Shown here in pieces: positions 1-11,583 of a DNA stretch of 64,000 nucleotides; the first letter of the stretch is position 1; the number at the start of each line of letters is the position of its first letter. The DNA lies in assembly GCA_963678705.1 (NCBI GenBank), contig OY783214.1:5456001-5520000 (forward strand). Reading direction: 5' to 3'. A model generated the notes under the pieces. It had not been told where the DNA came from. It worked only from the letters and a program-made list of their open reading frames with translations, and ran no database searches. The position numbers were made by a program, and so were the translations under genes. This DNA is from Panorpa germanica. Its lineage: Eukaryota > Arthropoda > Insecta > Mecoptera > Panorpidae.

Positions 1-590
1 ATAAATGTGTAACAAACATAGCAAAAAAAGGGTCAAAAAAGACTATTATAATGACCAAAATCTCTTAATATTTGATTGATTAAAACATAATTCAACATTT
101 GTGGTTCTCCAGTAAACAATTTGGTGAAGTGTGTTTTGTGACACTTCTATCACTATTGGACTTCAATTATAGTTCGCATCAACTTTATCCTCGATGGTAT
201 CTCTAACTTATTACATAATCAGAGGTTATAACGCCTGGAACAATTTTTGCAATAGTTTTGTTTTGATACCAAATACAAATAACTTATATTACGAATCATA
301 TATTTCTTCAATAAAACATTTGTTTATTTCTATAACACACGTTGTCTACTGGTATTATATTTTGCAACATTCAGGAAATAAGTGATTCTCCTTATTTAAA
401 TATTGCTAATCGAAAACAAACAGTTGATTAAAATAGAATTAATATTCCATATTACAAATACTAAGCTCAGTCTTTTGTTACTGCAGTTTGTTTTAATTAT
501 GAAATCGTTTTAATTAATTAAATCTTACGTCAAATATAAAGTATAATATTTGTTCTAAAACGTGTGTTATATATTACGTAAGACTGTAGG
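1..590. other. AT-rich upstream region, no gene seen
   Basis: This AT-rich stretch lies upstream of the first gene. The only longer open frame (194-385) has low-complexity, non-protein-like composition and no homology I recognise. I see no RNA gene or repeat structure. Confidence 0.6.
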
Positions 591-593
591 ATG

Positions 594-601
594 TATATAA
601 G
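594..601 (+). promoter_or_regulatory. TATA box of the repetitive secreted protein gene
   Basis: TATATAAG lies 68-75 bases before the ATG at 669. An initiator-like TCAGT follows at about 637-641. That spacing is slightly long for a TATA-Inr pair, so the exact transcription start is uncertain. Confidence 0.5.
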
Positions 602-668
602 GTGAATTATTGCAAGCTATTGTGACACAATAGTAATCAGTCTTTATCTGCCGCCACTAGACCACAAG

Positions 669-2849
669 ATGGCCAACAAGTGGTGCGTAGTGCTTCTGGC
701 ATTACTAGCCTTCCAGGTAAAATTCTATTTTCATAAGTGATTTCATTTTAATGTTCATTAAACATAAATTTATTAAATGCATACACCTTTTTATATTTAT
801 CAATTTTTAAGTTTTAATGATTTTATAGACTCATATTTTAAGAATACGTAGTCAACCTAATAAAATAAAGTGAAGTACAGTTTTTTCTTTAGAGCTTGTG
901 CATTTAAATTGTTTAAATACTTTGTATATACATAATATTAGATTCTGTTTGACCAGGAATCACATAACATGACTAACATTCACATTGAACACAAATAGAA
1001 TATATTCAAATATTCCACCAAATTATTTATCATTTAGGAAATTTGTGAAGCACAACCATATAGGTCTGACTCCAGATACATTGATGGTCCAGATTGGCCA
1101 CCATATAGATCTAACTCCAGATACATTGATGGTCCAGATTGGCCACCATATAGGTCAAGTTCCAAGTTAACTGTTGGAGGCTATTACTCAAAAAAACAGA
1201 GTGGTTCAAATGGAAACCAAAAACCAAAACCCAACCAAAATAACTGTTTAGGAGGTTCAAGGTATGTATCAGGATATTACTATCAAAGCTGGCAACCAAA
1301 TGGAGGGTTTTATTATGTTTGGATGGTTCCTGGACCTCAACCACATGGTTCCAAACATTCTTTCGTAAGAATTTATTCGGTAACATATAGGCAATCAGGT
1401 GGACGCGTTGATCCTGGCTGGTGGGTTTCTGTACCTGCACCAAAACCTCAACCAAATGGTTCCAAACATACTACCGTAGGAATTTATTCGCAAACACATA
1501 AGCAATCAGGTGGACGTGTTGATCCTGGCTGGGTTTCTGTACCTGCACCAAAACCTCAACCAAATGGTTCCAAACATACTACTGTAGGAATTTATTCGCA
1601 AACACATAAGCAATCAGGTGGACGTGTTGATCCTGGCTGGGTTTCTGATCCTAGACCAAAACCTCAACCAAATGGTTCCAAACATACTACCGTAGGAATT
1701 TATTCGCAAACACATAGGCAATCAAGTAAAGGCGTTGATCCTGGCTTTTGGGGTCCTACACCTAAACCAAAACCTCAACCAAACGGTTCCAAACATACTA
1801 CTGTAGGAATTTATTCGCAAACACATAAGCAATCAGGTGGACGTGTTGATCCTGGCTGGGTTTCTGTACCTGCACCAAAACCTCAACCAAATGGTTCCAA
1901 ACATACTACTGTAGGAATTTATTCGCAAACACATAAGCAATCAGGTGGACGTGTTGATCCTGGCTGGGTTTCTGTACCTGCACCAAAACCTCAACCAAAT
2001 GGTTCCAAACATACTACTGTAGGAATTTATTCGCAAACACATAAGCAATCAGGTGGACGTGTTGATCCTGGCTGGGTTTCTGATCCTAGACCAAAACCTC
2101 AACCAAATGGTTCCAAACATACTACCGTAGGAATTTATTCGCAAACACATAGGCAATCAAGTAAAGGCGTTGATCCTGGCTTTTGGGGTCCTACACCTAA
2201 ACCAAAACCTCAACCAAACGGTTCCAAACATACTACTGTAGGAATTTATTCGCAAACACATAAGCAATCAGGTGGACGTGTTGATCCTGGCTGGGTTTCT
2301 GTACCTGCACCAAAACCTCAACCAAATGGTTCCAAACATACTACTGTAGGAATTTATTCGCAAACACATAAGCAATCAGGTGGACGTGTTGATCCTGGCT
2401 GGGTTTCTGTACCTGCACCAAAACCTCAACCAAATGGTTCCAAACATACTACTGTAGGAATTTATTCGCAAACACATAAGCAATCAGGTGGACGTGTTGA
2501 TCCTGGCTGGGTTTCTGATCCTAAACCAAAACCTCAACCAAATGGTTCCAAACATACTACCATAAGAATTCATTCGCAAACACATAAGCAATCAGGTGGA
2601 CGCGTTGATTCTGGCTGGGTTTCTGATCCTAAACCAAAACCTCAACCAAATGGTTCCAAACATTCTACTGTAGGAATTCATTCGCAAACACATAAGCAAT
2701 CAGGTGGACGCGTTGATCCTGGCTGGGTTTCTGATCCTAGACCAAAACCTCAACCAACTGGTTCTAAACATAGTAGTAAAATAGAGGGAGTTTATTCCAA
2801 ATCAAGCAGTAGCTCGTCAAGCAGAGGTTCAAGTTGGCAACCCTATTAA
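669..2849 (+). CDS. secreted tandem-repeat protein, two exons
   Basis: Two exons are predicted. Exon 1 (669-716) encodes a 16-residue hydrophobic leader and ends CAG|GTAA. Exon 2 (1038-2849) follows a TTTAG acceptor in phase 0. Together they give about 619 residues. The leader runs MANKWCVVLLALLAFQ and continues EICEA, with likely cleavage before QPYR. Next come two copies of SRYIDGPDWPPYRS, then a Gly/Tyr/Asn-rich linker. Twelve near-identical 36-37-residue repeats of the form PKPQPNGSKH...RVDPGWVS follow, preceded by one diverged unit and followed by one partial unit. The tail is Ser-rich and ends WQPY. Each full repeat carries an NGS N-glycosylation sequon. The protein is probably extracellular. 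A silk/glue-like, mucin-like or proline-rich immune peptide precursor are all possible; I do not recognise the family. Poly-A signals (ATTAAA near 2865, AATAAA near 2994) follow. Confidence 0.85.
1446..2757 (+). repeat. coding tandem array, 108/111-bp unit with 435-bp higher-order period
   Basis: This is the repeat array of the secreted protein. Units end in VSVPA (A), VSDPR or VSDPK (R/K), or FWGPTPK (F). In order they read A-A-R-F, A-A-R-F, A-A-K-K-R. The four-unit block has a 435-bp (145-residue) period, measured between the two FWG units at 1745 and 2180. The blocks are almost identical in DNA, including synonymous sites, which suggests recent unequal exchange or gene conversion. Confidence 0.9.
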
Positions 2850-4716
2850 AGCAGTTTCTTTTAATTAAAGTTTTTGATGTATTAAGAAAATATGATTACC
2901 TTTTTAATCTTTATAATCTTTGTACTTTTCATATATTTTTTATTTTGAAATAATTTAAAATTTTGAAATGTATAATGTGTATAATTGGCTACATAAATAA
3001 ATAAAAATCAATATTTTTCTCTTATTGTAAACTTGAATTATGAATATTACGAAGTGCTATTATCAGGTTACGATATTTTGGGGTAATTGATTAAGTCTTT
3101 CTTTATTGAACACACTGTATATGAACGTGAATAACTTAAATAAATAAGTAACCAAAGGGCCAATTAGTAAAGGAATTATAATAAATACTTGCCATTACTT
3201 TCATATCAAATTGATAATTATCAATGTTTTAATTGGACGCTTATTTAATGAACAATTTAGTAATTACTTCTTGATTAATGAACATTTTAATTATATATAC
3301 AAGTGAGACAGAAAGATAAATTTGCCTGGTTCTCTAATGTACGTGGAAATTAAAATTTAGACCTATAGGACCCTTACAATACTAAGGTCTAAGAATACAA
3401 ATTTTTTAAATGGATATATTATACACTACAGTTTTGTAATTTTTTGGAGGATGAAAATCTCACTTTCCTGCATGATTACTTAAATGTTTTTAATCTGATA
3501 ACAAGAAATAATTAAAGTAAAGTACATCTCAGAACGATTTATGATCTGAGGATAAGGTTTAACACCACTTAGTAATTACAGCAGGATTAAAAATCCAAGG
3601 TTGATGTATTTCGTGTTACTTGAAGGTTATATAGTATCGTAAGCAAAGCAAAACGAGATACCTCAGCAATAACCCAATGGAAATAACAATATGGGAATTC
3701 CTTTAATCAGTAATATTATTCGTCACGAATATATTGAATTATGAATTTCAATAATTTCATATAATTATGTGTTGATATCCAGAGAGTTCGTGGTCTGGGA
3801 GTATTGCTTATTTCTTTCCTTTATTACTTTATATAATTTAATTTGAAATTTGGTAATGGCTACTACTAAAACATTCGTAACAATCATTGCCCAAATACCT
3901 GTTTTGGTTTCTTAGTGGGTTTTACAAGCATTAATGGAATATCCTAGGCAAAAATCAATGCCAATTATTCAGGATCATAAAATAAATGGGTGTCAAAAAT
4001 AATTTTAATACAAGACAGAAATATGAACAATTTTCCAAAAGAAAAATTCATATTTTGAATTTCTTGCCATGTCTAAAAGGTTTTTTATCAACTTTCATTT
4101 GATATATTGCTTCCGGTAATATACGCTGGTAGAATATTAAGTATATTAGATCCTGTTAAACATTTAACTTAAATGAAAAAATGACAAAAAGTAAAATAAT
4201 AATAAAATACCGACTTGTTGAAAGCAATACTACAATATTTTCTATAATGCAATATATAAATAAAGGTAATAATAATATCAATAAACATAACATTTAAAAC
4301 TATTAGTGGCTTAAGATAGTTCCAATAAAACTTTTCACAAAATTCCATAAATGTCTATTTAAACGTGATTTACATTAAGCAACGAACTCGCGTTTGTAAT
4401 CAATGCGTAGCTGCTCTTAGTAAATTTACATGTACTAACCTGTCTGGCTGGTTATGAATATAAAATAAATGGTATCAATTATTTCATTATCAGAGTTGAG
4501 AATGCACAATTAACGATGTGCGTATTGCCATTAATCTCAGCGAAATGTTAATTATAAAATAAACATTCAGATAATGTGGATTCGTTAAGAGCTTAATCAA
4601 GAACCGTGGTGTTCTTTATTGGAGCAATGTGCGCCGTATATAGCTTTATGTATGCCTCATGAAATAATTACAAAAGCAAATAAAATGGCAATAAGTTTTA
4701 TATCAGTTTTTACTCA
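2850..4716. other. 3' UTR and intergenic AT-rich DNA
   Basis: The first ~150 bases are the 3' UTR of the repetitive protein gene, ending near the AATAAATAAATAAA run at about 2994. The rest is AT-rich, with no open frame of note and no repeat structure I could define. Confidence 0.5.
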
Positions 4717-5813
4717 TTAAGGAGGTACAGGACGTACCGTCAATGCAAAAAGTTTATCTCTCGGTAATACGAAATGCAAAATACGAAGTACATGAGGGAC
4801 GAGCAAATATTGGGACTGTACCTTGAAAATGAATTTTTCAATTCCCTATTAAACTGCTTTTTGCTTTTTAAAATGAATTTTTTATGCATATAATAGTTTA
4901 ATAAATGAAAAATTACCTATAATTGATATCAAATTTATTTTAATTCAATTTAAATACAAATTAAATATTTTGAAAAAGGAATTAAAAATTTGGCAACGCT
5001 AGAAATTTACGTGTGTTGACGCATGCGTGATTTGGTTCTTTGACAAATAAATTGTTATATTTTATATAATATTTATTCCGATTTTGAATTTTCCACTCAA
5101 ATTGGCATTTGCAACGTTGCCAGCTTATAACCTACATTTACTGTTTCTTAAAGGTTTTATTTAAATATTTTCGTATATAGGTATCCATTTGATAATTTTC
5201 TTTTTGCAATAGTTGCTGAAAAGATTCTTTTATATACACCTAGTTTTTGAAAGCCGTGTCACCATTTTTTTATAGTTAAAAGTTATATTATGTGGTGAAA
5301 TTGAGCTAAAAATTATGATTTGTATGGAAAATGACTATTTTTAATCTTAATATATATAAATTACGTGTCACGTTGTCTCTCCGCGATGGACTCCTAAACT
5401 ACTTAACCGATTTTAATCAAATTTGTACACCGGGTGCAGTTTGATCCAACTTGAAAGATAGGATAGCTTACATCTCAATTTATTATTATCTTATTGCAAA
5501 TTATTTGTCTATTAATTATCTGTATATGACATATGACATCTGGCGACGATGATGGCGACATCTGTTGACTAGATTGAGTAAATATTCTGTTGACTAGATT
5601 GAGTAAATATTCAATAGATAGCGCTATGTAATGTAATATGACAAAAACGTTAGTCACAGCAACGCGTGGCCGGGACAGCTAGTAATGTATAAAAAGAAAA
5701 CTATGAACCCTAAGTCTCTAAAATTTTGAGACAATGTATTTTAACTATTTGTATCGACCCTCCAAATTTCACAACGTTTTCATCATTTACGTTAAGGTCC
5801 TATACCTCCTTAA
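4717..5813. mobile_element. TTAA-flanked miniature transposon, copy 1, with nested insert
   Basis: The ends are TTAA-GGAGGTACAGGAC on the left and GTCCTATACCTCC-TTAA on the right, so a TTAA target duplication encloses inverted repeats. Without the nested insert at 5347-5684 the body is about 750 bp. That matches the inverted second copy at 33488-34248. There is no transposase. TTAA targeting suggests mobilisation by a piggyBac-type transposase, though the termini are not the classical piggyBac CCC type. Confidence 0.8.
5347..5684 (-). mobile_element. Helitron-like non-autonomous insert (nested)
   Basis: This 338-bp insert interrupts the TTAA element. Comparison with copy 2 at 33.5 kb shows the empty site, where TTTTTAATC joins directly to ATGTATAAG. 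One end carries ACGTGTCACG and the other ends GGACAGCTAGT. A second, inverted copy lies at about 23753-24060. The CTAGT end and lack of terminal inverted repeats suggest a Helitron derivative. No clear 3' hairpin is visible, so the class and the strand given are tentative. Confidence 0.55.
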
Positions 5814-7102
5814 GTGAACTACTGTCCTGCCATTAAGATATACGTATAGTTTAAACTAAGAAAAATGTGCAAAAGGGAAGATGTTATGAAATAATATTCA
5901 TTAAAATAAAATGTCATAAATTACTTATAATTTAATTATTCAATGTAATTAGATAATTACACTAAAATTATAAATAATTAATATCTAATTAAAATGTTAC
6001 GTTAATATGCAATTATCTGTCCTGTGTATAACTTCTCCTGTGTACAGACTTCACGTGTTTGTATGTGACAATATTGGATAATTTACATGAAAACCTCATT
6101 TAAATTTTAATCATGTATTAAACAATTAATATTACATACACTAAAGAAATAAAGCTTCAAGTAAATTAAGTTTTAAAGCTACGTGTCACTTTTCTTACAA
6201 CCTCTGTAAATATTTGAAATGATATGCTATTTTAATTTACGTAATTATAATCCCATCATCATCTTGATTAATTTGGCCAGTCATTATGAAAGAGCGTATT
6301 GTGTTTTTTTAACATCCGGTTAATTAAACGTAGAAATTATTGAACCATTGATTTTAAAAATAAAACTAAAAAATGAATCAAAATCTTTCATTCCAAACAA
6401 AGAAATTGTCTCAATGATCTTGATACGGTTTGTAATTTTTAATTGAATTGTTTTTCTGTGTATTGTAAATAATTAAGAGTTACATATACGAGGGCTATTC
6501 AAATATAAATCTTGTTACACAAGTTATCGAGTGACTTAAAATAAAACGAGAATCTTGATTTCATTTAGGATCAAGCGAGGGTCATATAATAATGTATAGT
6601 ATGATACGAGGTTCACTTTACTGTTTTAAGGGCGAAATGAGGGGCAAAGATCAATTTTAGGATTAGGATAGGTCTAAAATTTCATCTCGGGTATACACTA
6701 TTTAAAACAGCAAACAAGTAAACTACAGTATGGTTCTTACCTATAATTTGTACCTTTTGCCTTACAGTAAGTCACGGGTATCTGATTCTGTACAAATATT
6801 AACTCGAACATGTTCACCGCTTGTGCGGCTCTAAATTCCTTATCGGTAGGATTTTAACATTAACACTATGGTTGTAGAACTCTTTTTATTTTGTTTATAA
6901 TTTGTTAATAACAATAAAAGTTCACGCAATATTTGTACAATACATACATACATACATTGTGCTCACAGCTGTACTAGTACTTGCCACAACGGCCTTGAAC
7001 TACTTATTGACTAAATACTTTTAATGATATTTGAAATATTTCACAAGATATTGGTTTCTGTTCACAAACTTTATAAATTCGTACTTGAGAGATGTGTAAA
7101 AT
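5814..7102. other. intergenic AT-rich DNA
   Basis: No gene seen. A short CATA microsatellite lies near 6940. The motif ACGAGGGCTATTC near 6488 recalls a mariner-type end, but no partner end was found. Confidence 0.5.
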
Positions 7103-7330
7103 ATTATTATACAGTAGGTTAAATATTATAAAAAAAACCATGTTTATTATGTTTAAACCGTTTTATGTAAGTAACTATAAACGCGAATCAAAATCTAAAG
7201 CTGCAATTAGTTAGATGAATGACGTATCTACATTTTAAGCTTTCTTCCACTGACTTTTAAAGAGTTGGAACCGCAAAAATCCGCCATCTATATTTGCAAA
7301 AAAAAATTACCAAGTATCGTTTCACCTTAA
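7103..7330. mobile_element. truncated copy of the 640-bp foldback element
   Basis: This region is clearly similar to one arm of the foldback at 32266-32905. Shared blocks include the AGTTGGAACCGCAAAAA segment and the terminal CAAGTATCGTTTCACCTTAA. The right end still abuts TTAA (7327-7330); the left part is missing. Confidence 0.7.
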
Positions 7331-7639
7331 TAAAAAAAAAAATATTTTATGAACAAAAACAGCTTTAACTGTGCAATTCAATAATTATCTTAATAATTTT
7401 TAACAACTATTGTTCGTTATGAATAATAGATTCTTATGACAATAAGATAAAAATATTAAAAAAATTTTAAAATTATAGTGTGTGTTAAATATTTTATATT
7501 ATTAAATTATCTATTTAATTTAAGATATTTCTCTAAAAAAAAAAAAAAAAAAAAAATAATAAATCTATAAATCATCAAAATAAAATGGTCTAGTGAGGTC
7601 GGTGTGACCACTAATTAACAGTTGTTGCACTGACCAAGA

Positions 7640-8911
7640 ATGCCAAACATGATGCGTTCACCTAACAAAACCATCCAACAAAAGCCATGTGTTAGTGACA
7701 AGAAGAGTAGCTCACTAGTAAGTATGGCGGATGCTATACAAGATACGATGGGAACCATCCAAGAAAAGCATGAAGAGATAAAAAATCCGCGGGACGTTTG
7801 GCAAAACGTTTCAAACAATAGGAAGAAAAAAAGAGACAGTCCAGATGCACCAAGGAATGTGAGGCAAAAAACACTAGGGGATTACTGGTTAAACCCAATA
7901 CCATTAGCGAATAGGTTCGACGAACTCTCCGATGCTAATGCATCAGAAGAAGTTAAAGTCGCAGAACACAAACCACCACCACTGTTTATATATGGAGTCA
8001 ACGACATCAAACCTCTCACTAGCCTGCTAGACACGCACGCCAAAAACGCCTATCAAAGTAAGTTGATCGGAGGATCGCAAGTAAAGCTGCAGCTCCAGGA
8101 TATTGAAACATACCAAAGAATAGTGACACTCCTAAAGGATAGGAACACCGAGTTCCACACATACCAACAAAAAATGGACAAAAGCTATAAAGTGGTGGTA
8201 AGACACCTACATCACTCCACGGATGAATCGGACATAAAGAAAGAATTAGAAAACTATGGGCACAAGGTCATTCGAATAAGCAACATCAAACAAAGGACCA
8301 CTAAAATTCCTTTACCATTGTTCTTTGTAGAATTAGAACAAAAGCCTAACAACAAAGACATCTTTGACCTGGAATTCCTACTAAATAGTAAAATTAAAAT
8401 TGAACCACCAAAATTCAAAAGGGAGGTACCGCAATGCACAAAATGCCAAAGATATGGTCACACCAAAACCTACTGTTACCGAAACGCAAGATGTGTTAAA
8501 TGCGCAGGCGATCACCATACCAGCCAGTGTGACTGGAAGAACAAATTAAACGAAAAAGTTAAATGTGTTCTCTGCAATAACAATCACACAGCCAACTACA
8601 AAGGATGCGATGTTTATAGGCAAATCGTAGAGCGCAAATTTCCTCCACTTAGACCCAGATTTTCAGAAACTGTTGCCCCATTACCATCACGCCAAGTCCA
8701 GTCAGGTACCTCCTTTGCACAGGTGGTTAGTAACCAAACAGTGAAAACCCAATCTGAACAAGTGCAACAAAATCATAGTGAATCGAACGTGCAGTCAAAT
8801 GACATCGCCGAACTAAAAGTTATGATGAAAAGTCTGGTGGAACAAATGAGTACAATGCTCAATCTCATCACAACCTTAGTCTCACGCTTGCCAATCTCTT
8901 CACGTCCCTAA
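7640..8911 (+). CDS. Jockey-clade ORF1: zinc-knuckle nucleic-acid-binding protein
   Basis: This 423-residue, Gag-like protein of a non-LTR retrotransposon would bind the element's RNA and form ribonucleoprotein particles. A basic N-terminal region is followed by a PRE_C2HC-like segment (about residues 175-245, with YKVVVRHLHHSTDESDIKKE). Three Cys/His knuckles follow at about 265-278 (CTKCQRYGHTKTYC), 284-296 (CVKCAGDHHTSQC) and 309-323 (CVLCNNNHTANYKGC). The C-terminus is Gln/Ser-rich and ends in a short hydrophobic heptad-like stretch. The ATG at 7640 is the first in frame after a poor leader. The frame is unbroken. ORF2 lies downstream in the -1 frame and overlaps its end. Confidence 0.92.
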   Translation: MPNMMRSPNKTIQQKPCVSDKKSSSLVSMADAIQDTMGTIQEKHEEIKNPRDVWQNVSNNRKKKRDSPDAPRNVRQKTLGDYWLNPIPLANRFDELSDANASEEVKVAEHKPPPLFIYGVNDIKPLTSLLDTHAKNAYQSKLIGGSQVKLQLQDIETYQRIVTLLKDRNTEFHTYQQKMDKSYKVVVRHLHHSTDESDIKKELENYGHKVIRISNIKQRTTKIPLPLFFVELEQKPNNKDIFDLEFLLNSKIKIEPPKFKREVPQCTKCQRYGHTKTYCYRNARCVKCAGDHHTSQCDWKNKLNEKVKCVLCNNNHTANYKGCDVYRQIVERKFPPLRPRFSETVAPLPSRQVQSGTSFAQVVSNQTVKTQSEQVQQNHSESNVQSNDIAELKVMMKSLVEQMSTMLNLITTLVSRLPISSRP

Positions 8912-11583
8912 GAATCGCACTCTGGAACGCCAATGGTCTTGCTAAACACAGCCAAGAAGTAATTTCCTTTCTTCTAAACCAAAACATTGACATTTTGCTA
9001 GTTTCTGAAACGCACTTTACCACTAAAAGCTATATGAAGGTTCCAAACTATAGAATATATGACACTAAACATCCGGACAATAAAGCGCATGGAGGAACAG
9101 CTATCATCATTAAGTCTTCTATACAACACCATGAAATTAATGAATATCGCCAAGACTTCCTGCAAGCAACAAGTATTGTAATAAGCGAGCTGAACAGACA
9201 TTTAACTATCTCCGCAGTATACTGTCCACCGAAACACAACATAAAGTCTGAACAGTTCTACTCTTATTACAATACACTAGGTCCACGTTTCATATCAGGA
9301 GGGGATTTTAACGCAAAGCACCCCGAATGGGGATCAAGACTTACAAATCCTAAGGGAAATGAACTGTATAAATGCGTTAAAACACATGGTTTTACAACCC
9401 TTTCAAGTGGTGAACCGACGTACTGGCCAACGGATATGGCAAAAACTCCTGATCTAATCGATTTTTGCGTAGTAAAAGGAATTTCCTCTAATTACCTCAA
9501 AGCTGAGTCAAGCCTGGATCTCTCATCTGACCACTCACCAGTCATCGTCACATATATCACCCAAATGATGTATAAAGTACCCCTCTTCACAGCACCCAAC
9601 AAGTACACAGACTGGAGTTTATTCCGAAACTTAATAAATGCTAAACTTAATTGTCACATCTCACTCAAATCAGAAGAGGACCTTAATCAAGGAGTTAATC
9701 TCTTCAATAATGTGATAAGAGAAGCCACCGAAGAAGCCACACCTCCAGATAGTGTCTTCAACCGAGTAAATGGATGCCCCCCACAGTTAAAGAAGAAAAT
9801 TGCTGAAAAGAGAAAGTTGAGAAGATCATGGCAAAACACCAGGCTCCCATGCGAAAAAACAAAATTCAACCGTGCATGTAGGGAACTTAAATGTATGCTA
9901 GAAGACATGAAAGAGAAATCACTGCAAAATTATTTAAGTAATTTAACAGCTACAGAAACTACTAACTATTCACTGTGGAAAGCAACCAAGCGGCTTAAGC
10001 AGCCTACAACTTATATTCCGCCTATCAAAACGCCAGATGGTAAATGGGCTAGAACCAACAGTGAGAAAGTCACAATTTTCGCTGATTACTTCGAACAAGT
10101 TTTTAAACCATTTCCTCCAACCCGCAGTGAAGATGAAGAACAAAACATACATGAATTTCTAAGAGTCCCATCGCAGTCAAGTGAACCTATAAAACGTATA
10201 AGAGTCAAGGAAATACAAAACCTAGTAAAGTATAATATAAAAACCAAAAAAGCACCAGGTATTGACAAGATAAACGGAAAAATTCTGAAGGAGTTACCGG
10301 CGAAAGGAATGAGATACCTCACTATTTTATTCAACGCAATTCTAAGATTGAAGACATTTCCGCTTAAGTGGAAAACTGCAGAAATAATACTTATTCCAAA
10401 ACCAGGTAAAGACGCAAAAGAGGTATCGTCATACAGACCCATAAGTCTTCTTCCGGTAGTGTCAAAACTTTTTGAAAAACTTATTCTTAAAAGACTGAAG
10501 ATTATTTTCGAAAATAGCAAACTAATTCCAACACATCAGTTTGGCTTTAGACAACAGCATGCTACAACTGAACAAGTACATCGAGTAGCCTGCACTATAA
10601 ATTCAGCACTACAGGAGAAGAAGTATTGCTCAGCGGTTTTTCTTGATATCAGCCAAGCGTTTGACAAGGTATGGCATCCTGGACTACTGTTTAAACTAAA
10701 AACTGCACTGCCAAATGACTTTTTCCAGATATTAAAGTCTTATATCACAAACAGAAAGTTTATGATAAAATATCAGAATGAAAAATCAACGATACGTGAC
10801 ATTGAATCGGGCGTTCCTCAAGGTAGTGTTCTCGGACCAGTACTATATTTATTATTTACCTCTGACCTTCCTACCATGCGTGAAACAACAGTAGCAACCT
10901 ACGCTGATGATACCGCAATTCTGGCACTTCATGAAGACTCCGTCATTGCTTCCGCAAAACTGCAGAAACATCTACTACAGATTCAGAATTGGTTAAAAGA
11001 TTGGAGAATAAAAGTAAACGAAACTAAATCAGTTCACGTAACTTTCACACTAAGGAAGAATTCTTGCCCCCCAGTCACACTAAATAATTTACAACTTCCA
11101 CAGGCAGAGACAGTAAAATACTTAGGTATCCACTTGGACAGACGTCTAACATGGAGAACGCATATCTGGAAGAAACGGTTGCAGTTAGAAGGTAAAAGAA
11201 GAGATATGTACTGGCTCTTGGGCTGGAAGTCTCAGTTATCCATCAGTAATAAACTACTGTTGTACAAGGTCATACTGAAGCCAATATGGACATATGGGAT
11301 AGAGCTATGGGGCAGTGCCAGCAATTCTAATATAGAGATTCTACAAAGGTTTCAAAATAAACTGTTAAAGCAAATCCTTAACGTACCGCGATTCGTTCCA
11401 AACTGGTTAACACATCAAGATCTAGGGGTTCCATATATAAGAAGTGCAATTAAGGATAGCAGCAAGAAATACGTAAAAAGATTAGAAGTTCATCCAAATG
11501 AATCAGTTGTACAACTTTTCCAGCATAAACCGATTAGACGACTGAAACGTAAAAATCCAATTGACCTACCAAATATGGTGTAG
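8911..11583 (+). CDS. Jockey-clade ORF2: endonuclease-reverse transcriptase
   Basis: This is the pol protein for target-primed reverse transcription, about 890 residues counted from 8911. An apurinic-like endonuclease covers residues ~2-210, with NANG, SETHF, GGDFNAKHPEWGS, TPDLIDF and SDHSPV. Reverse transcriptase covers about 420-700, with APGIDKINGK, RPISLLPVVSKLFEK, FLDISQAFDKVWH, SGVPQGSVLGPVLY and the catalytic YADD at about 663. A C-terminal region follows. No stop or frameshift interrupts it. The frame is open from 8803, overlapping ORF1, but its first ATG (9034) lies inside the endonuclease domain. Translation therefore probably starts by non-AUG initiation, reinitiation after the ORF1 stop, or -1 frameshifting. 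The start given is only the ORF1-stop junction. Confidence 0.92.
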   Translation, partial: RIALWNANGLAKHSQEVISFLLNQNIDILLVSETHFTTKSYMKVPNYRIYDTKHPDNKAHGGTAIIIKSSIQHHEINEYRQDFLQATSIVISELNRHLTISAVYCPPKHNIKSEQFYSYYNTLGPRFISGGDFNAKHPEWGSRLTNPKGNELYKCVKTHGFTTLSSGEPTYWPTDMAKTPDLIDFCVVKGISSNYLKAESSLDLSSDHSPVIVTYITQMMYKVPLFTAPNKYTDWSLFRNLINAKLNCHISLKSEEDLNQGVNLFNNVIREATEEATPPDSVFNRVNGCPPQLKKKIAEKRKLRRSWQNTRLPCEKTKFNRACRELKCMLEDMKEKSLQNYLSNLTATETTNYSLWKATKRLKQPTTYIPPIKTPDGKWARTNSEKVTIFADYFEQVFKPFPPTRSEDEEQNIHEFLRVPSQSSEPIKRIRVKEIQNLVKYNIKTKKAPGIDKINGKILKELPAKGMRYLTILFNAILRLKTFPLKWKTAEIILIPKPGKDAKEVSSYRPISLLPVVSKLFEKLILKRLKIIFENSKLIPTHQFGFRQQHATTEQVHRVACTINSALQEKKYCSAVFLDISQAFDKVWHPGLLFKLKTALPNDFFQILKSYITNRKFMIKYQNEKSTIRDIESGVPQGSVLGPVLYLLFTSDLPTMRETTVATYADDTAILALHEDSVIASAKLQKHLLQIQNWLKDWRIKVNETKSVHVTFTLRKNSCPPVTLNNLQLPQAETVKYLGIHLDRRLTWRTHIWKKRLQLEGKRRDMYWLLGWKSQLSISNKLLLYKVILKPIWTYGIELWGSASNSNIEILQRFQNKLLKQILNVPRFVPNWLTHQDLGVPYIRSAIKDSSKKYVKRLEVHPNESVVQLFQHKPIRRLKRKNPIDLPNMV

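Noticed and set aside
194..385. 63-codon plus frame in the first gene's upstream region
   Set aside because: Composition is that of AT-rich DNA, with no motif, splice context or promoter.
1111..1455. 114-codon minus-strand frame
   Set aside because: Antisense shadow of the repetitive secreted protein's exon 2.
8995..8997. TTG as start of Jockey ORF2
   Set aside because: The endonuclease domain is encoded in the same frame from about 8911, so a start here would remove essential residues.
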